From NCBI RefSeq assembly GCF_002021925.1, contig NZ_CP012546.1, positions 1,054,001-1,118,000 of the forward strand: a DNA stretch of 64,000 nucleotides. The letters run 5' to 3'. The notes below the pieces were generated by a model. It did not search any database, was not told the DNA's origin, and saw only the letters and a list, made by a program, of their open reading frames with translations. The position numbers and the translations under genes are program-made. Each line of letters begins with the position of its first letter. Position 1 is the stretch's first letter. The DNA comes from Campylobacter pinnipediorum subsp. pinnipediorum. Lineage in GTDB: Bacteria; Campylobacterota; Campylobacteria; Campylobacterales; Campylobacteraceae. Below are positions 42,025 to 51,263 of the stretch, piece by piece.

Positions 42025-43042
42025 TATAAATAGATATCTTTTAAATAATTTTATAAGCACATTTGCATCTTTATTTAGCACACTATTTTTAATAATGTCA
42101 ATTGTATTTTTTATACAAATAGCAAGAATCACATCATATATAGAAATAACATTTTTCGAACTCGCAAAATTATACCTATTTTTGCTTCCTAGAATATTGT
42201 TATTTGTAGTTCCCATATCTTTTTTTGTAGCTATAGCTATGACACTTTTTAGACTATCAAAGGAAAATGAGAGTATAGTTATATTTACACTTGGTTATTC
42301 TCCGGCAAAGATAAGTAAATTTTTTGTATGGTTATCTAGTATTTTTACAATTTTTTTATTAGTTATTGCAATCTTTTTAATACCAAAATCAGCTGAGTTA
42401 AACTCTAACTTTATAGACTATAAGAAAACAGTAGCTAAGTTAAATCTAAAAGGTGGAAAATTTGGACAAAAATTTTCAGATTGGATGGTATACATAAATG
42501 ATGAAACGAGAGACAAAAATGGGACAATCTATAAAGATATAATAATGTATAATCCACAAAAAGATGCGAATAGACTTATAATAGCAAAAACAGCTACAAT
42601 ATCAAATATAAACTCAATGATTCAACTTATTTTAGAAGATGGTAAAATTTATGACATAAAAGATAACATTTATCATCAAAGTAGTTTTAGTTCAATGAAA
42701 ATAAGAACAAATCAAGACAACAAAATAAGCAAAGTTGGAAATTTTATGCATTACTGGTTACAAGCAAAAACAGATAAAAAAAGAAATAAAGATTTAAACA
42801 CATATATCTTAATATCACTTTTCCCACTAGCCTCTGTTTTATTTGCTATAAGTTTTGGAATAGTAACTTACAGATATGATAAAGGTAGTGTTTATACTGG
42901 AACTTTTGGTGTTTTATTTGCATACTTTGCGATAATTATGCTTTTAAGCTCTTATTCACAAATAATAATACCTATAGTATTTTTTCCATTTATGATGTGC
43001 GGTTTTGCATTTTATAAATACAAAATAGCATTGAAATATTGA
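42017..43042 (+). CDS. LPS-export permease, LptF/LptG family
   Basis: A 341-residue YjgP/YjgQ protein with three helices at each end and a periplasmic beta domain between. NRYLLNNFISTFASLFSTLF and FRLSKENESIVIFTLGYSPA are characteristic. Half of the LptBFG ABC transporter that extracts LOS. Starts 8 bases before the preceding stop. Confidence 0.85.
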   Translation: MSNINRYLLNNFISTFASLFSTLFLIMSIVFFIQIARITSYIEITFFELAKLYLFLLPRILLFVVPISFFVAIAMTLFRLSKENESIVIFTLGYSPAKISKFFVWLSSIFTIFLLVIAIFLIPKSAELNSNFIDYKKTVAKLNLKGGKFGQKFSDWMVYINDETRDKNGTIYKDIIMYNPQKDANRLIIAKTATISNINSMIQLILEDGKIYDIKDNIYHQSSFSSMKIRTNQDNKISKVGNFMHYWLQAKTDKKRNKDLNTYILISLFPLASVLFAISFGIVTYRYDKGSVYTGTFGVLFAYFAIIMLLSSYSQIIIPIVFFPFMMCGFAFYKYKIALKY

Positions 43043-43043
43043 T

Positions 43044-43781
43044 ATGAAAATTCAGCTCATACTAAGCTATGATGGCTCTAAATTTCAAGGTTCACAAACG
43101 CAACCTCATAAAAACTCCGTGGAAGATGTTTTAAAACAAGCATTATCACATGTTGGTATTTTTTCAAAGATAGTCTCTAGCTCACGAACAGATAAAGGAG
43201 TTCATGCAAACAATCAAAGTGTATGTGTAGAGTGTGGCAAGCATTTCAATGATTTTAATAGACTCAAGCAACTGATAAATCGCCATGCACACCCTTTTAT
43301 ACACATAAAATCAATAAAAAAAGTAGATGATAATTTTCAGGCTAGATATGATGCAAAAGCAAGAAAATATAGATACATCATAAGCCATGATGAATTTGAT
43401 GTTTTTAGAAGTAATTATTGTCTATTTTTACCAAAAATAGACACAAAAAAAGCAAATGAATTACTAAAATTATTTATAGGTGAACATGATTTTAGTTTAT
43501 TTATGAAGGTAGGAAGTGACACAAAAAGCCCTATAAGAACAGTGTATAAAGCTTTTTGTTATAGTTATAAAAACAAAACTATTATAGTTTTTAAAGCGAA
43601 TGGTTTTTTAAGAGCGCAAGTAAGACTTATGGTATCTGCTGTATTAAAAGGCTTAAAATACGATAATGGAAAAAATCTCATACAAGATCAATTACAAAAT
43701 AAAAAGATTTTTACAAGAATGCCAGTATCTCCCAACGGTCTTTATCTAAATAAAGTTTTTTACCAACCTAATTTATCATAA
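43044..43781 (+). CDS. truA: tRNA pseudouridine(38-40) synthase
   Basis: A 245-residue TruA with LSYDGSKFQGSQTQP, catalytic Asp in SSRTDKGVHANNQ, and FLRAQVRLMVSAVL. Modifies uridines in the anticodon stem-loop. A short AT-rich inverted repeat AACTTAAAAA/TTTTTAAGTT (43782-43814) follows it. Confidence 0.95.
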   Translation: MKIQLILSYDGSKFQGSQTQPHKNSVEDVLKQALSHVGIFSKIVSSSRTDKGVHANNQSVCVECGKHFNDFNRLKQLINRHAHPFIHIKSIKKVDDNFQARYDAKARKYRYIISHDEFDVFRSNYCLFLPKIDTKKANELLKLFIGEHDFSLFMKVGSDTKSPIRTVYKAFCYSYKNKTIIVFKANGFLRAQVRLMVSAVLKGLKYDNGKNLIQDQLQNKKIFTRMPVSPNGLYLNKVFYQPNLS

Positions 43782-43880
43782 AACTTAAAAAAATTAAATA
43801 ATACTTTTTAAGTTAAAACTTATTTTAACATTTTATTGGATATACTTAATTAAATATTATACAATCAAAAAGGCTATATA

Positions 43881-45125
43881 ATGGGCATTTTTTCAAAATT
43901 TATACACTCATATAAAGATGGCAACTTAATAATTCAAATAATAATAGGTATGGTTTGTGGAGCTATGCTCGGTTTTATAGCATTCAAATCTGATTCACAA
44001 AGCATAAAACAAATAGTTATGAGTATTTCTATACTTGGAGATCTATTTGTAGGTGGTTTAAAAGCAGTAGCACCAATACTTGTTTTTGTTTTAATTGTAT
44101 CTGCAATATCCACAAGAAACATAGATAGCGAATCAAAAGGTTTTAAAAGTGTAATTTTTTACTACGTTGTGGGAACTTTAGGGGCAGCGCTTATAGCTGT
44201 TGGAGCTAGCTTTTTGTTTCCAGTATCATTAACACTTGATGGAGTAGAAGCAGTAAGCAATTCAACCCCAAAAGAGATATCTGATGTTTTAAAAACACTT
44301 CTTCTAAAGATAGTAGACAATCCTGTAAATGCGGTAGCTACTGCTAACTACATAGGAATTTTGGCTTGGGCTATAGGTTTTGGGGTAGTCTTAAGACACT
44401 CATCAAGCGAAACAAAAACAATGATAATAAATGTTTCTGATGCTGTTACAAAAATAGTTAGATTTATCATAAGACTTGCTCCATTTGGAATTTTTGGTAT
44501 AGTTGCTTTTAGTGTATATGATAGCGGTGGAAGCTCTTTGTTGGAATATGCAAAATTATTGATTTTACTAGTTGGTGTAATGCTTACAGTTGCATTGGTT
44601 GTAAATCCTTTGATAGTATTTTTATCACTAAGAAAAAATCCATATCCTTTAGTTTTTACCTGCTTGAAAGAGAGTGGAATAACAGCATTTTTTACTAGAA
44701 GTTCTGCAGCAAATATACCTGTAAATCTAAATTTATGTAAAAAATTAAATATAAAAGAAGAAATTTACTCTGTTTCTATACCGCTTGGTGCAAGTATGAA
44801 TATGGCTGGAGCAGCTATTACTATAAGTGTTTTAGCATTAGCAGCTGTAAATAGTGTTGATAGCATTAATGTAAGTTTTGCAAATGCATTTATGTTAAGC
44901 GTTCTTTCATCGGTAGCAGCTTGCGGTGCATCAGGAGTTCCAGGTGGCTCACTTATGCTTATACCTCTTGCTTGCTCACTATTTAATATACCAAACGATG
45001 TTGCTATGCAAGTTGTTGCGATAGGTGTTGCGATAGGTGTTATACAAGATTCAGTTGAGACAGCACTAAATAGCTCATCTGATGTTTTATTTACAGCAGT
45101 GGCTGCTATGAAGGATGAAAAATGA
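43881..45125 (+). CDS. sstT: Serine/threonine:sodium symporter
   Basis: A 414-residue DAACS transporter; NIPVNLNLCKKLNIKEEIYS and GASMNMAGAAITISVLALAA match SstT, including the serine-rich and Asn/Met transport motifs. Imports Ser/Thr with Na+, the main carbon sources for Campylobacter. TATACAAT 25 bases before start (-10). Overlaps pepF by 4 bases. Confidence 0.9.
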   Translation: MGIFSKFIHSYKDGNLIIQIIIGMVCGAMLGFIAFKSDSQSIKQIVMSISILGDLFVGGLKAVAPILVFVLIVSAISTRNIDSESKGFKSVIFYYVVGTLGAALIAVGASFLFPVSLTLDGVEAVSNSTPKEISDVLKTLLLKIVDNPVNAVATANYIGILAWAIGFGVVLRHSSSETKTMIINVSDAVTKIVRFIIRLAPFGIFGIVAFSVYDSGGSSLLEYAKLLILLVGVMLTVALVVNPLIVFLSLRKNPYPLVFTCLKESGITAFFTRSSAANIPVNLNLCKKLNIKEEIYSVSIPLGASMNMAGAAITISVLALAAVNSVDSINVSFANAFMLSVLSSVAACGASGVPGGSLMLIPLACSLFNIPNDVAMQVVAIGVAIGVIQDSVETALNSSSDVLFTAVAAMKDEK

Positions 45126-46834
45126 TTTGGGACTTAACAGCATTATTTAAAGATAAAAAAGAGCTTGAAAGCTATCTATTAAATTTACAAAAAGATGTTA
45201 AAAATTTTAGCGATACATACAAGGGCAAGATTGCAAATTTAGAAGAAAAAGAATTTGTAAAAGCAATGAATGAATACCAAAGGCTTGTTAGTTCTGTCTC
45301 TAAAATAATGACTTATGCATTTTTGGTTTTTGCAAAAGACACAAAACAAGGAGCTTTTTACTCAAAATACGAAGAAGAATGTAATAAGATACAAGAGTAT
45401 ATTTTATTTTTTGAATTAGAGTTTAACACTTTGGACAATAGAATTCAAGATAAATTTATAGCTTCTTGTGATGATTTTTCTTACTATCTTTCAAATTTAA
45501 AACAGCAAAAAAAGCACCAGCTTAGCTTAGAACAAGAACAAGTTTTACTAAGAACTTCAAACACGGGTGCTCAAGCATTTGCAAGACTTTTTGATGAGAC
45601 CATGAGCGCTATGAAATTTAAGTTTAAGGAAGAGCTACTAAGCGAAGAAGAAGTGCTTAGCAAACTTCATAGCGAGAATAGAGAAGAGAGAAAACTAGCT
45701 GCTATAAGCTTAAGTGATGAGCTTAAAAAACATCAACATCTTTTGGGTTATATTTATAATATGATAAAAACAGATTTATCTACAAGTTGCGAATTAAGAA
45801 ATTTTGAAAATCCAGAAGACCCAAGACATCTAGATAATCAAATAAGCAAACAAAGTGTAGATTCGCTAATCAAAGCTTGTGAAAATAACTTTGAACTATC
45901 TTATAAATTTTACAATAAAAAAAGAGAAATTTTGGGCTACGAAAAGCTTTATGATTATGATAGATATGCGCCGTTATCTCAAAACAAAACAAAATATAAG
46001 TATAGCGTAGCAAAAGATATAGTCTTAAAATCGTTTGGAAACTTTAGCCCAGAGTTTCAAAAAATAGCACAAGAAGCATTTGACAATGGCTGGATAGACG
46101 TATATCCAAGTGATGCAAAAAGAGGTGGTGCTTTTTCTCATTCTGGTTCAAGTGACGCACACCCTTATGTTTTACTAAACTATACAGATGAAAGTAGAGA
46201 CCTTTTTACATTAGCGCACGAGCTAGGACATGCAATACACCAAAAGCTAAGCTATAGTGTTGGATTTTTAAACTCAGATACTCCACTTACTACAGCAGAA
46301 ACAGCATCAGTTTTTTGTGAGATGTTGGTGTTTGATTATATTGTCAAAGACATAGACAAAAAAGAAAAACAGACACTTTTAGCAAGAAAAATAGAAGATA
46401 TTTTTGCAACATTTTTTAGACAAATAAACTTTACAACATTTGAAAGAAGAGTCCACGCACACAAAGGCGAAATATCACTTGATACACTAAATGATATGTG
46501 GTATGAAGAAAGCACAAAGATGTTTAAAGATAGTATTGTGCTAAATGATTATTATAAAATATGGTGGAGTTATATACCACATTTTATACATTCGCCATTT
46601 TATTGCTACGCATACTCTTATGCGCAGCTTTTGGTTTTAGCCCTATTTGGACTTTATAAAAGCAACAAATGTGAAAATTTTGTTGAAATTTATACAAAAT
46701 TTTTAAGTAGTGGTGGAAGTAAAAGCCCAAAAGAACTTGTAAATATGTTTGGTTTTGACATAGATGATGAAGATTTTTGGCTTATAGGACTTAAACAAAT
46801 TTCAAATATGGTTGATGAGTTTTTGGAGTTATAA
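45122..46834 (+). CDS. pepF: Oligoendopeptidase F
   Basis: A 570-residue M3 zinc peptidase with the HExxH site in LAHELGHAIHQKL near residue 366 and the following ETASVFCEML supplying the third ligand. Degrades short peptides in the cytoplasm. It overlaps sstT and is followed by the SspB-like gene 1 base after its stop. Confidence 0.93.
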   Translation: MIWDLTALFKDKKELESYLLNLQKDVKNFSDTYKGKIANLEEKEFVKAMNEYQRLVSSVSKIMTYAFLVFAKDTKQGAFYSKYEEECNKIQEYILFFELEFNTLDNRIQDKFIASCDDFSYYLSNLKQQKKHQLSLEQEQVLLRTSNTGAQAFARLFDETMSAMKFKFKEELLSEEEVLSKLHSENREERKLAAISLSDELKKHQHLLGYIYNMIKTDLSTSCELRNFENPEDPRHLDNQISKQSVDSLIKACENNFELSYKFYNKKREILGYEKLYDYDRYAPLSQNKTKYKYSVAKDIVLKSFGNFSPEFQKIAQEAFDNGWIDVYPSDAKRGGAFSHSGSSDAHPYVLLNYTDESRDLFTLAHELGHAIHQKLSYSVGFLNSDTPLTTAETASVFCEMLVFDYIVKDIDKKEKQTLLARKIEDIFATFFRQINFTTFERRVHAHKGEISLDTLNDMWYEESTKMFKDSIVLNDYYKIWWSYIPHFIHSPFYCYAYSYAQLLVLALFGLYKSNKCENFVEIYTKFLSSGGSKSPKELVNMFGFDIDDEDFWLIGLKQISNMVDEFLEL

Positions 46835-46835
46835 A

Positions 46836-47282
46836 ATGCTAGAAAAAGTTTCAAATGATGAGAGTTTTGGATTATTAATGAAAAGACATATTTATGAATG
46901 TTTAGATTATCTTTTGCAAAACGGCATTGATTTTTATATTTTTTCTGATATATCACTGATAGGCTTTGCACCTGAGCTACCAGAAGAGATAAAAAAGACA
47001 TTTAAATCACCTATTGTTATGTTTGTTTTATCTGGTTATACATTTCAAAGTGCCATACTATCAAAAGAAGAGATTAGTTTTGAAGCTGGATTTGGAAAAG
47101 ATAATTTTGCATCTGTTGTAAAAGTACCTCTAAATGCTATAGTTCAAATTGGAATTGAAAATCAAGGAATATTAACAAACATTTCAAATCCAAAAAAACC
47201 AGTTTCGAAGACAGATAATACTCAAAAATCTCTTTCTATATTTAAATCAAATCCAAACAATAAACATATTATAAAAAAATAA
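46836..47282 (+). CDS. Probable SspB-like ClpXP adaptor
   Basis: A 148-residue protein. Residues 10-105 follow SspB: a helix at the start (HIYECLDYLLQNGIDFYIF), DISLIGFAPELP, IVMFVLSGYTFQ, LSKEEISFEAGFGK, VKVPLNAIVQIGIENQG, in the same order as E. coli SspB (ND.VRFNARFGG, VSVPLAAVLAIYARENG). A basic, variable tail follows with LSIFKSNPN, which could be the ClpX-binding end. SspB delivers ssrA-tagged proteins to ClpXP. The gene follows pepF, a peptidase gene, so both may act in protein turnover. Confidence 0.6.
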   Translation: MLEKVSNDESFGLLMKRHIYECLDYLLQNGIDFYIFSDISLIGFAPELPEEIKKTFKSPIVMFVLSGYTFQSAILSKEEISFEAGFGKDNFASVVKVPLNAIVQIGIENQGILTNISNPKKPVSKTDNTQKSLSIFKSNPNNKHIIKK

Positions 47283-47288
47283 TATATA

Positions 47289-47329
47289 TTCAATAATTCA
47301 AAAAAATAAATTTGAATTATTGAATTTTT
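47289..47329 (+). terminator. AT-rich terminator hairpin after the SspB-like gene
   Basis: A perfect 14-bp stem (47289-47302 with 47311-47324) with an 8-base loop, followed by TTTTT. Almost no GC, so efficiency is uncertain. Confidence 0.65.
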
Positions 47330-47430
47330 AATAAAATATTTCAAATTTTAAATCAATATTGTATTTTTATTTATATTTTTAACCAGTATTTAAATTAATA
47401 TCTATTATCATATATCTTATTTTAAAGAAT

Positions 47431-47449
47431 GAATATCATAATTATAATA
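47431..47449 (+). promoter_or_regulatory. Candidate Fur box before the TonB receptor
   Basis: GAATATCATAATTATAATA matches 13 of 19 positions of the classic Fur consensus and lies right upstream of the ribosome site. A second ATTATCATAT word is near 47404. Iron repression of an iron/heme receptor would be expected. Confidence 0.5.
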
Positions 47450-47458
47450 AGGATAAAT

Positions 47459-50400
47459 ATGAACAAGCTTAGGTTTTCTATGGTTGCTCTATTAGTTCTT
47501 GGTTTTGGTGTAAATTTGCATGCTGCAGATATATCATCAAATCAAGTTGAACTAGACAGTGTAACAGTTACTGGTGAATCAGAAAATGATCCTACTCAAA
47601 AGAAAGTAGGAGAAAGAGTAAAAAGCGCTAAGACACTCACTAAAGAACAAGCCCAAGATACAAGAGATCTAGTAAAATATGAAACTGGGGTAAGTGTAGT
47701 AGAAAATGGAAGATTTGGTGCTAGTGGATACTCTATAAGAGGTGTTGATGAAAACAGGGTTGCTATAACCATAGATGGACTTCATCAAGCAGAAACTTTA
47801 AGCTCTCAAGGATTTAAAGAGTTATTCGAAGGATATGGCAACTTTAACAACTCAAGAAATGGTGTAGAAGTAGAAACACTTAAACAAGTAAGAATAACCA
47901 AAGGTGCTGACTCTATAAAAGCTGGTTCAGGGGCTCTTGGTGGTTCTGTTATGTTTGAGACAAAAGATGCAAGAGATTATTTACTAGATAAAGACTATTT
48001 TTATGGATTTAAAACAGGATATTCTACCGCTAACTCACAAAAATATACATCTCATACATTAGCAGCTAAATATAAATGGTTTGATATACTCTTTATCCGA
48101 ACAGATAGAAAAGGACATGAGCTTAAAAACTACGGATACGATGAGTATGATGATAGTGTGGTTGCAGCAGAAAGAGAAAAAGCTGATCCGTATACCATCA
48201 AAAAAGAGAGCAATCTTTTAAAATTTGGCTTTAGTCCAAGTGATACTACAAGAGTTACCGCTGGGCTTGATTATTATAAAGACAACCCAAAGGGCCATGA
48301 TTATTCTTATAATCTTAGTTTAAGCCAATTTTCTGATACCGTTGAAGAAGAAAAAAGATACACAAATGATTTGTCTACTAGAAAAAATTATTTTGTAACT
48401 TTTGAAAATTTTAATGAAACACCATTTTGGGATAGTGCGAAGCTTACATTATCACATCAAAAGACAAAAACAAGAGCAAAAACAGAAGAGAGATGTTTTG
48501 GTGATAATTGTCGTGATATTAATAATCCAGCTGGCTTTCATTTAGATGAAAACAATAACTACCTAGATAAGGATAATAAATTACTTAAACTTGTAAAAGA
48601 AAAAGACACAGCAAGTCCTTTAGGGCCAGAGTATATATATTTAAAAAGCGATGATAGAACTAAATACAAAGAAGGAGATAAATTTAGAACTTCAGGTAAA
48701 GATGCTGTAGCCACAACATTTACTTTTGACTGCTCTTTTTTTAATTGTGAAAAACCTGTAAATTTAATTTTTGAAGATAAGCCTATAAATATAGATCTGT
48801 CTTCTAAAAACGAAACAATATTTAATCGTAGTTATAAAGGTTGGGATAAAAAGATAAAAAAAGATATTTATCATGTAACTGTTGAAACTATAAATAAAAA
48901 CAACAAGATATATAAAAAAATAAATTCTATACGTGAATATACAAGTTTGGATGGAACTGATAAAAAAGATCAAGATAACTCATTTTATATACCATTACCG
49001 TATTCAGCTGGATTTTCAAAAAACGATTGGAAACAAAGAGATTTAGATAATGAAACCAAGCAAGTAAATTTGGATTTTGAAAAAAGCATAGACACTAAAA
49101 ACATAGATCATTTTTTAAGCTATGGTGGTCTGTATAGTATAAACAAAAAAAGCATGACAAATATAGAAGGAAGCAATGGTTCAAATGTCAAATGGTGGGC
49201 TAACTCCTATAAAGAAGATTGTAAATCAGGCGGAAACACTCTTCAATGTCCTATTTTTTCAGGAGAAGAATCTTTCTTAGTCCCAACAACTAAAACACAA
49301 AAGGCATTTTATGTATCAGATGATATAAAAATAAATGATTTTATATCATTAAAAGGAGGATTTAGAAAGGACTTCATAAAATATAGAGTAGATTATGAAG
49401 AGGGTAAGAGTCCAAAAATACCAGATGGATTTTTGGGAGCATTGGCAAAACATGACATAGAAAAACCAAGATATACAGATCCTAAATATATTGGAACCGA
49501 TCCCAATAAGAGTGGAGAAAATCATCCACAATATTTAGCTGATCGTAAAAAGTTTATAGAAAGCGCCAGGATAGATAAAAAATACAAAGGAAATATTTTT
49601 AATGAAACTTCTCATTTTATAAGTTTAGATTTAGATCCGATTGATTTTTTAAGACTTCAAGGAAAATACTCAAAAGGTTTTAGAGCTCCAACTCCTGATG
49701 AATTGTATTTTAACTTTAGATTTCCAGGCTTTATAATTGTTCCAAATACAAAATTAAAACCAGAGATCTCAAAAACAAAAGAAGTGGCAATCACACTTTA
49801 TAATAATTTAAGTTTTATAACAGTTAGTGGTTTTGAGACAAAATATAAAGACTTTTTGGATTTTAGATACGTTGGTGCAGCAAAAACAAACAAACATGTT
49901 GATAATGGCATTGCATTATCAACTGATTTAGTAGGATACCAAAATGTAAATAGAGCAGTTGCAAAAGTAACAGGTATAGAAATAGACTCTAAGATAAATT
50001 TAAAAGATATAAAAGCTGATTTACCTGGATTTTATTTTGGTGTTAAATACACAAGACAAAAAGGTAAGGTTTTGGTAACAGAAGATGGCAAGGATGTATT
50101 TAGACCTATGAATGCCATTCAGCCAAATAAATTTATCTATAACATAGGCTATAGCGCACCTAATGATAAATTTGGAGCAGATATATTCATAACACGCGCA
50201 AATGCAAAAAAACCAGGAAATACTTACAATATGTTTTGGCTTAGCGAGAAAAGAGAGGATATTATAGTAAACAATAAAAAAGTGCAAGACTCATCAGCTC
50301 ACTGGCTAAGCAATAAATACACTACTATAGATCTTATAAGTTATGTAAGGCCTAGAAAAAATATAACATTTAGACTTGGTGCTTATAACCTAACTGATAA

Positions 50401-50542
50401 AAAATACATCAATTGGGAAAGCGCAAGATCCATAAGATCATTTGGAACAACAAATAGGGTAAGAAAATCAGATAACCTTGGTCTAAATAGATTTAATGCT
50501 CCTGGAAGAAATTTCAAACTTGATTTTGAAATAACATTTTAA
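47459..50542 (+). CDS. TonB-dependent haemoglobin/transferrin/lactoferrin-type receptor
   Basis: A 1027-residue outer-membrane receptor. Start is ATG 47459 (AAGGA upstream); signal peptide MVALLVLGFGVNLHA; TonB box region ELDSVTVTGES; plug domain with GYSIRGVDENRVAITIDGLH and KGADSIKAGSGALGGSVMFE; 22-strand barrel ending DFEITF. The DGLHQAETL...LGGSV pattern is that of the HmbR/HpuB/TbpA group, which take iron or heme from host proteins. Unusually long central loop segments, with Cys pairs (ERCFGDNC, KSGGNTLQC), may contact the host protein. Ligand is not readable from sequence. Confidence 0.88.
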   Translation: MNKLRFSMVALLVLGFGVNLHAADISSNQVELDSVTVTGESENDPTQKKVGERVKSAKTLTKEQAQDTRDLVKYETGVSVVENGRFGASGYSIRGVDENRVAITIDGLHQAETLSSQGFKELFEGYGNFNNSRNGVEVETLKQVRITKGADSIKAGSGALGGSVMFETKDARDYLLDKDYFYGFKTGYSTANSQKYTSHTLAAKYKWFDILFIRTDRKGHELKNYGYDEYDDSVVAAEREKADPYTIKKESNLLKFGFSPSDTTRVTAGLDYYKDNPKGHDYSYNLSLSQFSDTVEEEKRYTNDLSTRKNYFVTFENFNETPFWDSAKLTLSHQKTKTRAKTEERCFGDNCRDINNPAGFHLDENNNYLDKDNKLLKLVKEKDTASPLGPEYIYLKSDDRTKYKEGDKFRTSGKDAVATTFTFDCSFFNCEKPVNLIFEDKPINIDLSSKNETIFNRSYKGWDKKIKKDIYHVTVETINKNNKIYKKINSIREYTSLDGTDKKDQDNSFYIPLPYSAGFSKNDWKQRDLDNETKQVNLDFEKSIDTKNIDHFLSYGGLYSINKKSMTNIEGSNGSNVKWWANSYKEDCKSGGNTLQCPIFSGEESFLVPTTKTQKAFYVSDDIKINDFISLKGGFRKDFIKYRVDYEEGKSPKIPDGFLGALAKHDIEKPRYTDPKYIGTDPNKSGENHPQYLADRKKFIESARIDKKYKGNIFNETSHFISLDLDPIDFLRLQGKYSKGFRAPTPDELYFNFRFPGFIIVPNTKLKPEISKTKEVAITLYNNLSFITVSGFETKYKDFLDFRYVGAAKTNKHVDNGIALSTDLVGYQNVNRAVAKVTGIEIDSKINLKDIKADLPGFYFGVKYTRQKGKVLVTEDGKDVFRPMNAIQPNKFIYNIGYSAPNDKFGADIFITRANAKKPGNTYNMFWLSEKREDIIVNNKKVQDSSAHWLSNKYTTIDLISYVRPRKNITFRLGAYNLTDKKYINWESARSIRSFGTTNRVRKSDNLGLNRFNAPGRNFKLDFEITF

Positions 50543-50548
50543 TCAAAA

Positions 50549-50574
50549 AGCCGGGCATTTCAGTATGCTCGGCT
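50549..50574. terminator. Terminator between convergent receptor and two-component genes
   Basis: AGCCGGGCAT and ATGCTCGGCT pair as a 10-bp stem (one G-U) with a 6-base loop; on the minus strand it is followed by TTTTT, so it ends the leftward operon. Confidence 0.85.
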
Positions 50575-50578
50575 ACAT

Positions 50579-51262
50579 CTAAGTACAAACCCTATAACCA
50601 ACACCTGATATGTTTTCTATCAGGTTTTGATCTGTTTTAAGTCTTATTTTTTTAACAACCATTCTTAAAGCTTCATTGCTCATAGCTTTATCATTCCAAA
50701 CAAAATCTTCAATAACATCATAGCCAACTGTTTTATTTGCATTGCTTGCGAGCAGATAAAATAGCTTTGATTCTATCTTTGTCATCGCAACTTCTTCTTT
50801 GTTTTTAAGTAAAATTTTATCAATCAAATCATACTCATAGCTGTCTTTTATAAGTATTTTATTTTCACACATGCCTTTTGTAGCCATCAAAATAGTTGTC
50901 TGAAGCTCTTCTATCTTAAAAGGTTTTCTTAGATAATTATATGCTCCAAGTTCTATACTAGCTAGCATATTTTCACTTGTATCGTATGATGTTATAATGA
51001 TTGATTTTAGATGCGGTGCTCTTTTTTTGATCTCTTCAAGCATTTCAAGACCGTTTAGATTTGGTAGATTTATATCAGTTATCACTATATCAAAATCCCC
51101 ATTAAAATACTCATTAAATCCACTAAGTCCGTCATCTACACTCACAATCTTTTTGCAATAAAACTGCAAAGATTGAGTTATGGCTATCCTTGTATTTTCA
51201 TCGTCTTCAACAAGCAAGACAGAGATATTTTTAAGTTTTGAAAGTATATTTACATCTATCAT
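50579..51262 (-). CDS. OmpR-type response regulator
   Basis: A 227-residue regulator. Receiver domain 1-125 with VLLVEDDENTR, phospho-accepting Asp in VITDINLPN and Lys in YLRKPFK; winged-helix DNA-binding domain in the C-terminal third (KIESKLFYLLASNANKTVGY, ENISGVGYRVCT). It starts 2 bases after the kinase gene stops and is the last gene of the six-gene operon. Confidence 0.93.
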   Translation of the reverse strand: MIDVNILSKLKNISVLLVEDDENTRIAITQSLQFYCKKIVSVDDGLSGFNEYFNGDFDIVITDINLPNLNGLEMLEEIKKRAPHLKSIIITSYDTSENMLASIELGAYNYLRKPFKIEELQTTILMATKGMCENKILIKDSYEYDLIDKILLKNKEEVAMTKIESKLFYLLASNANKTVGYDVIEDFVWNDKAMSNEALRMVVKKIRLKTDQNLIENISGVGYRVCT

Positions 51263-51263
51263 T

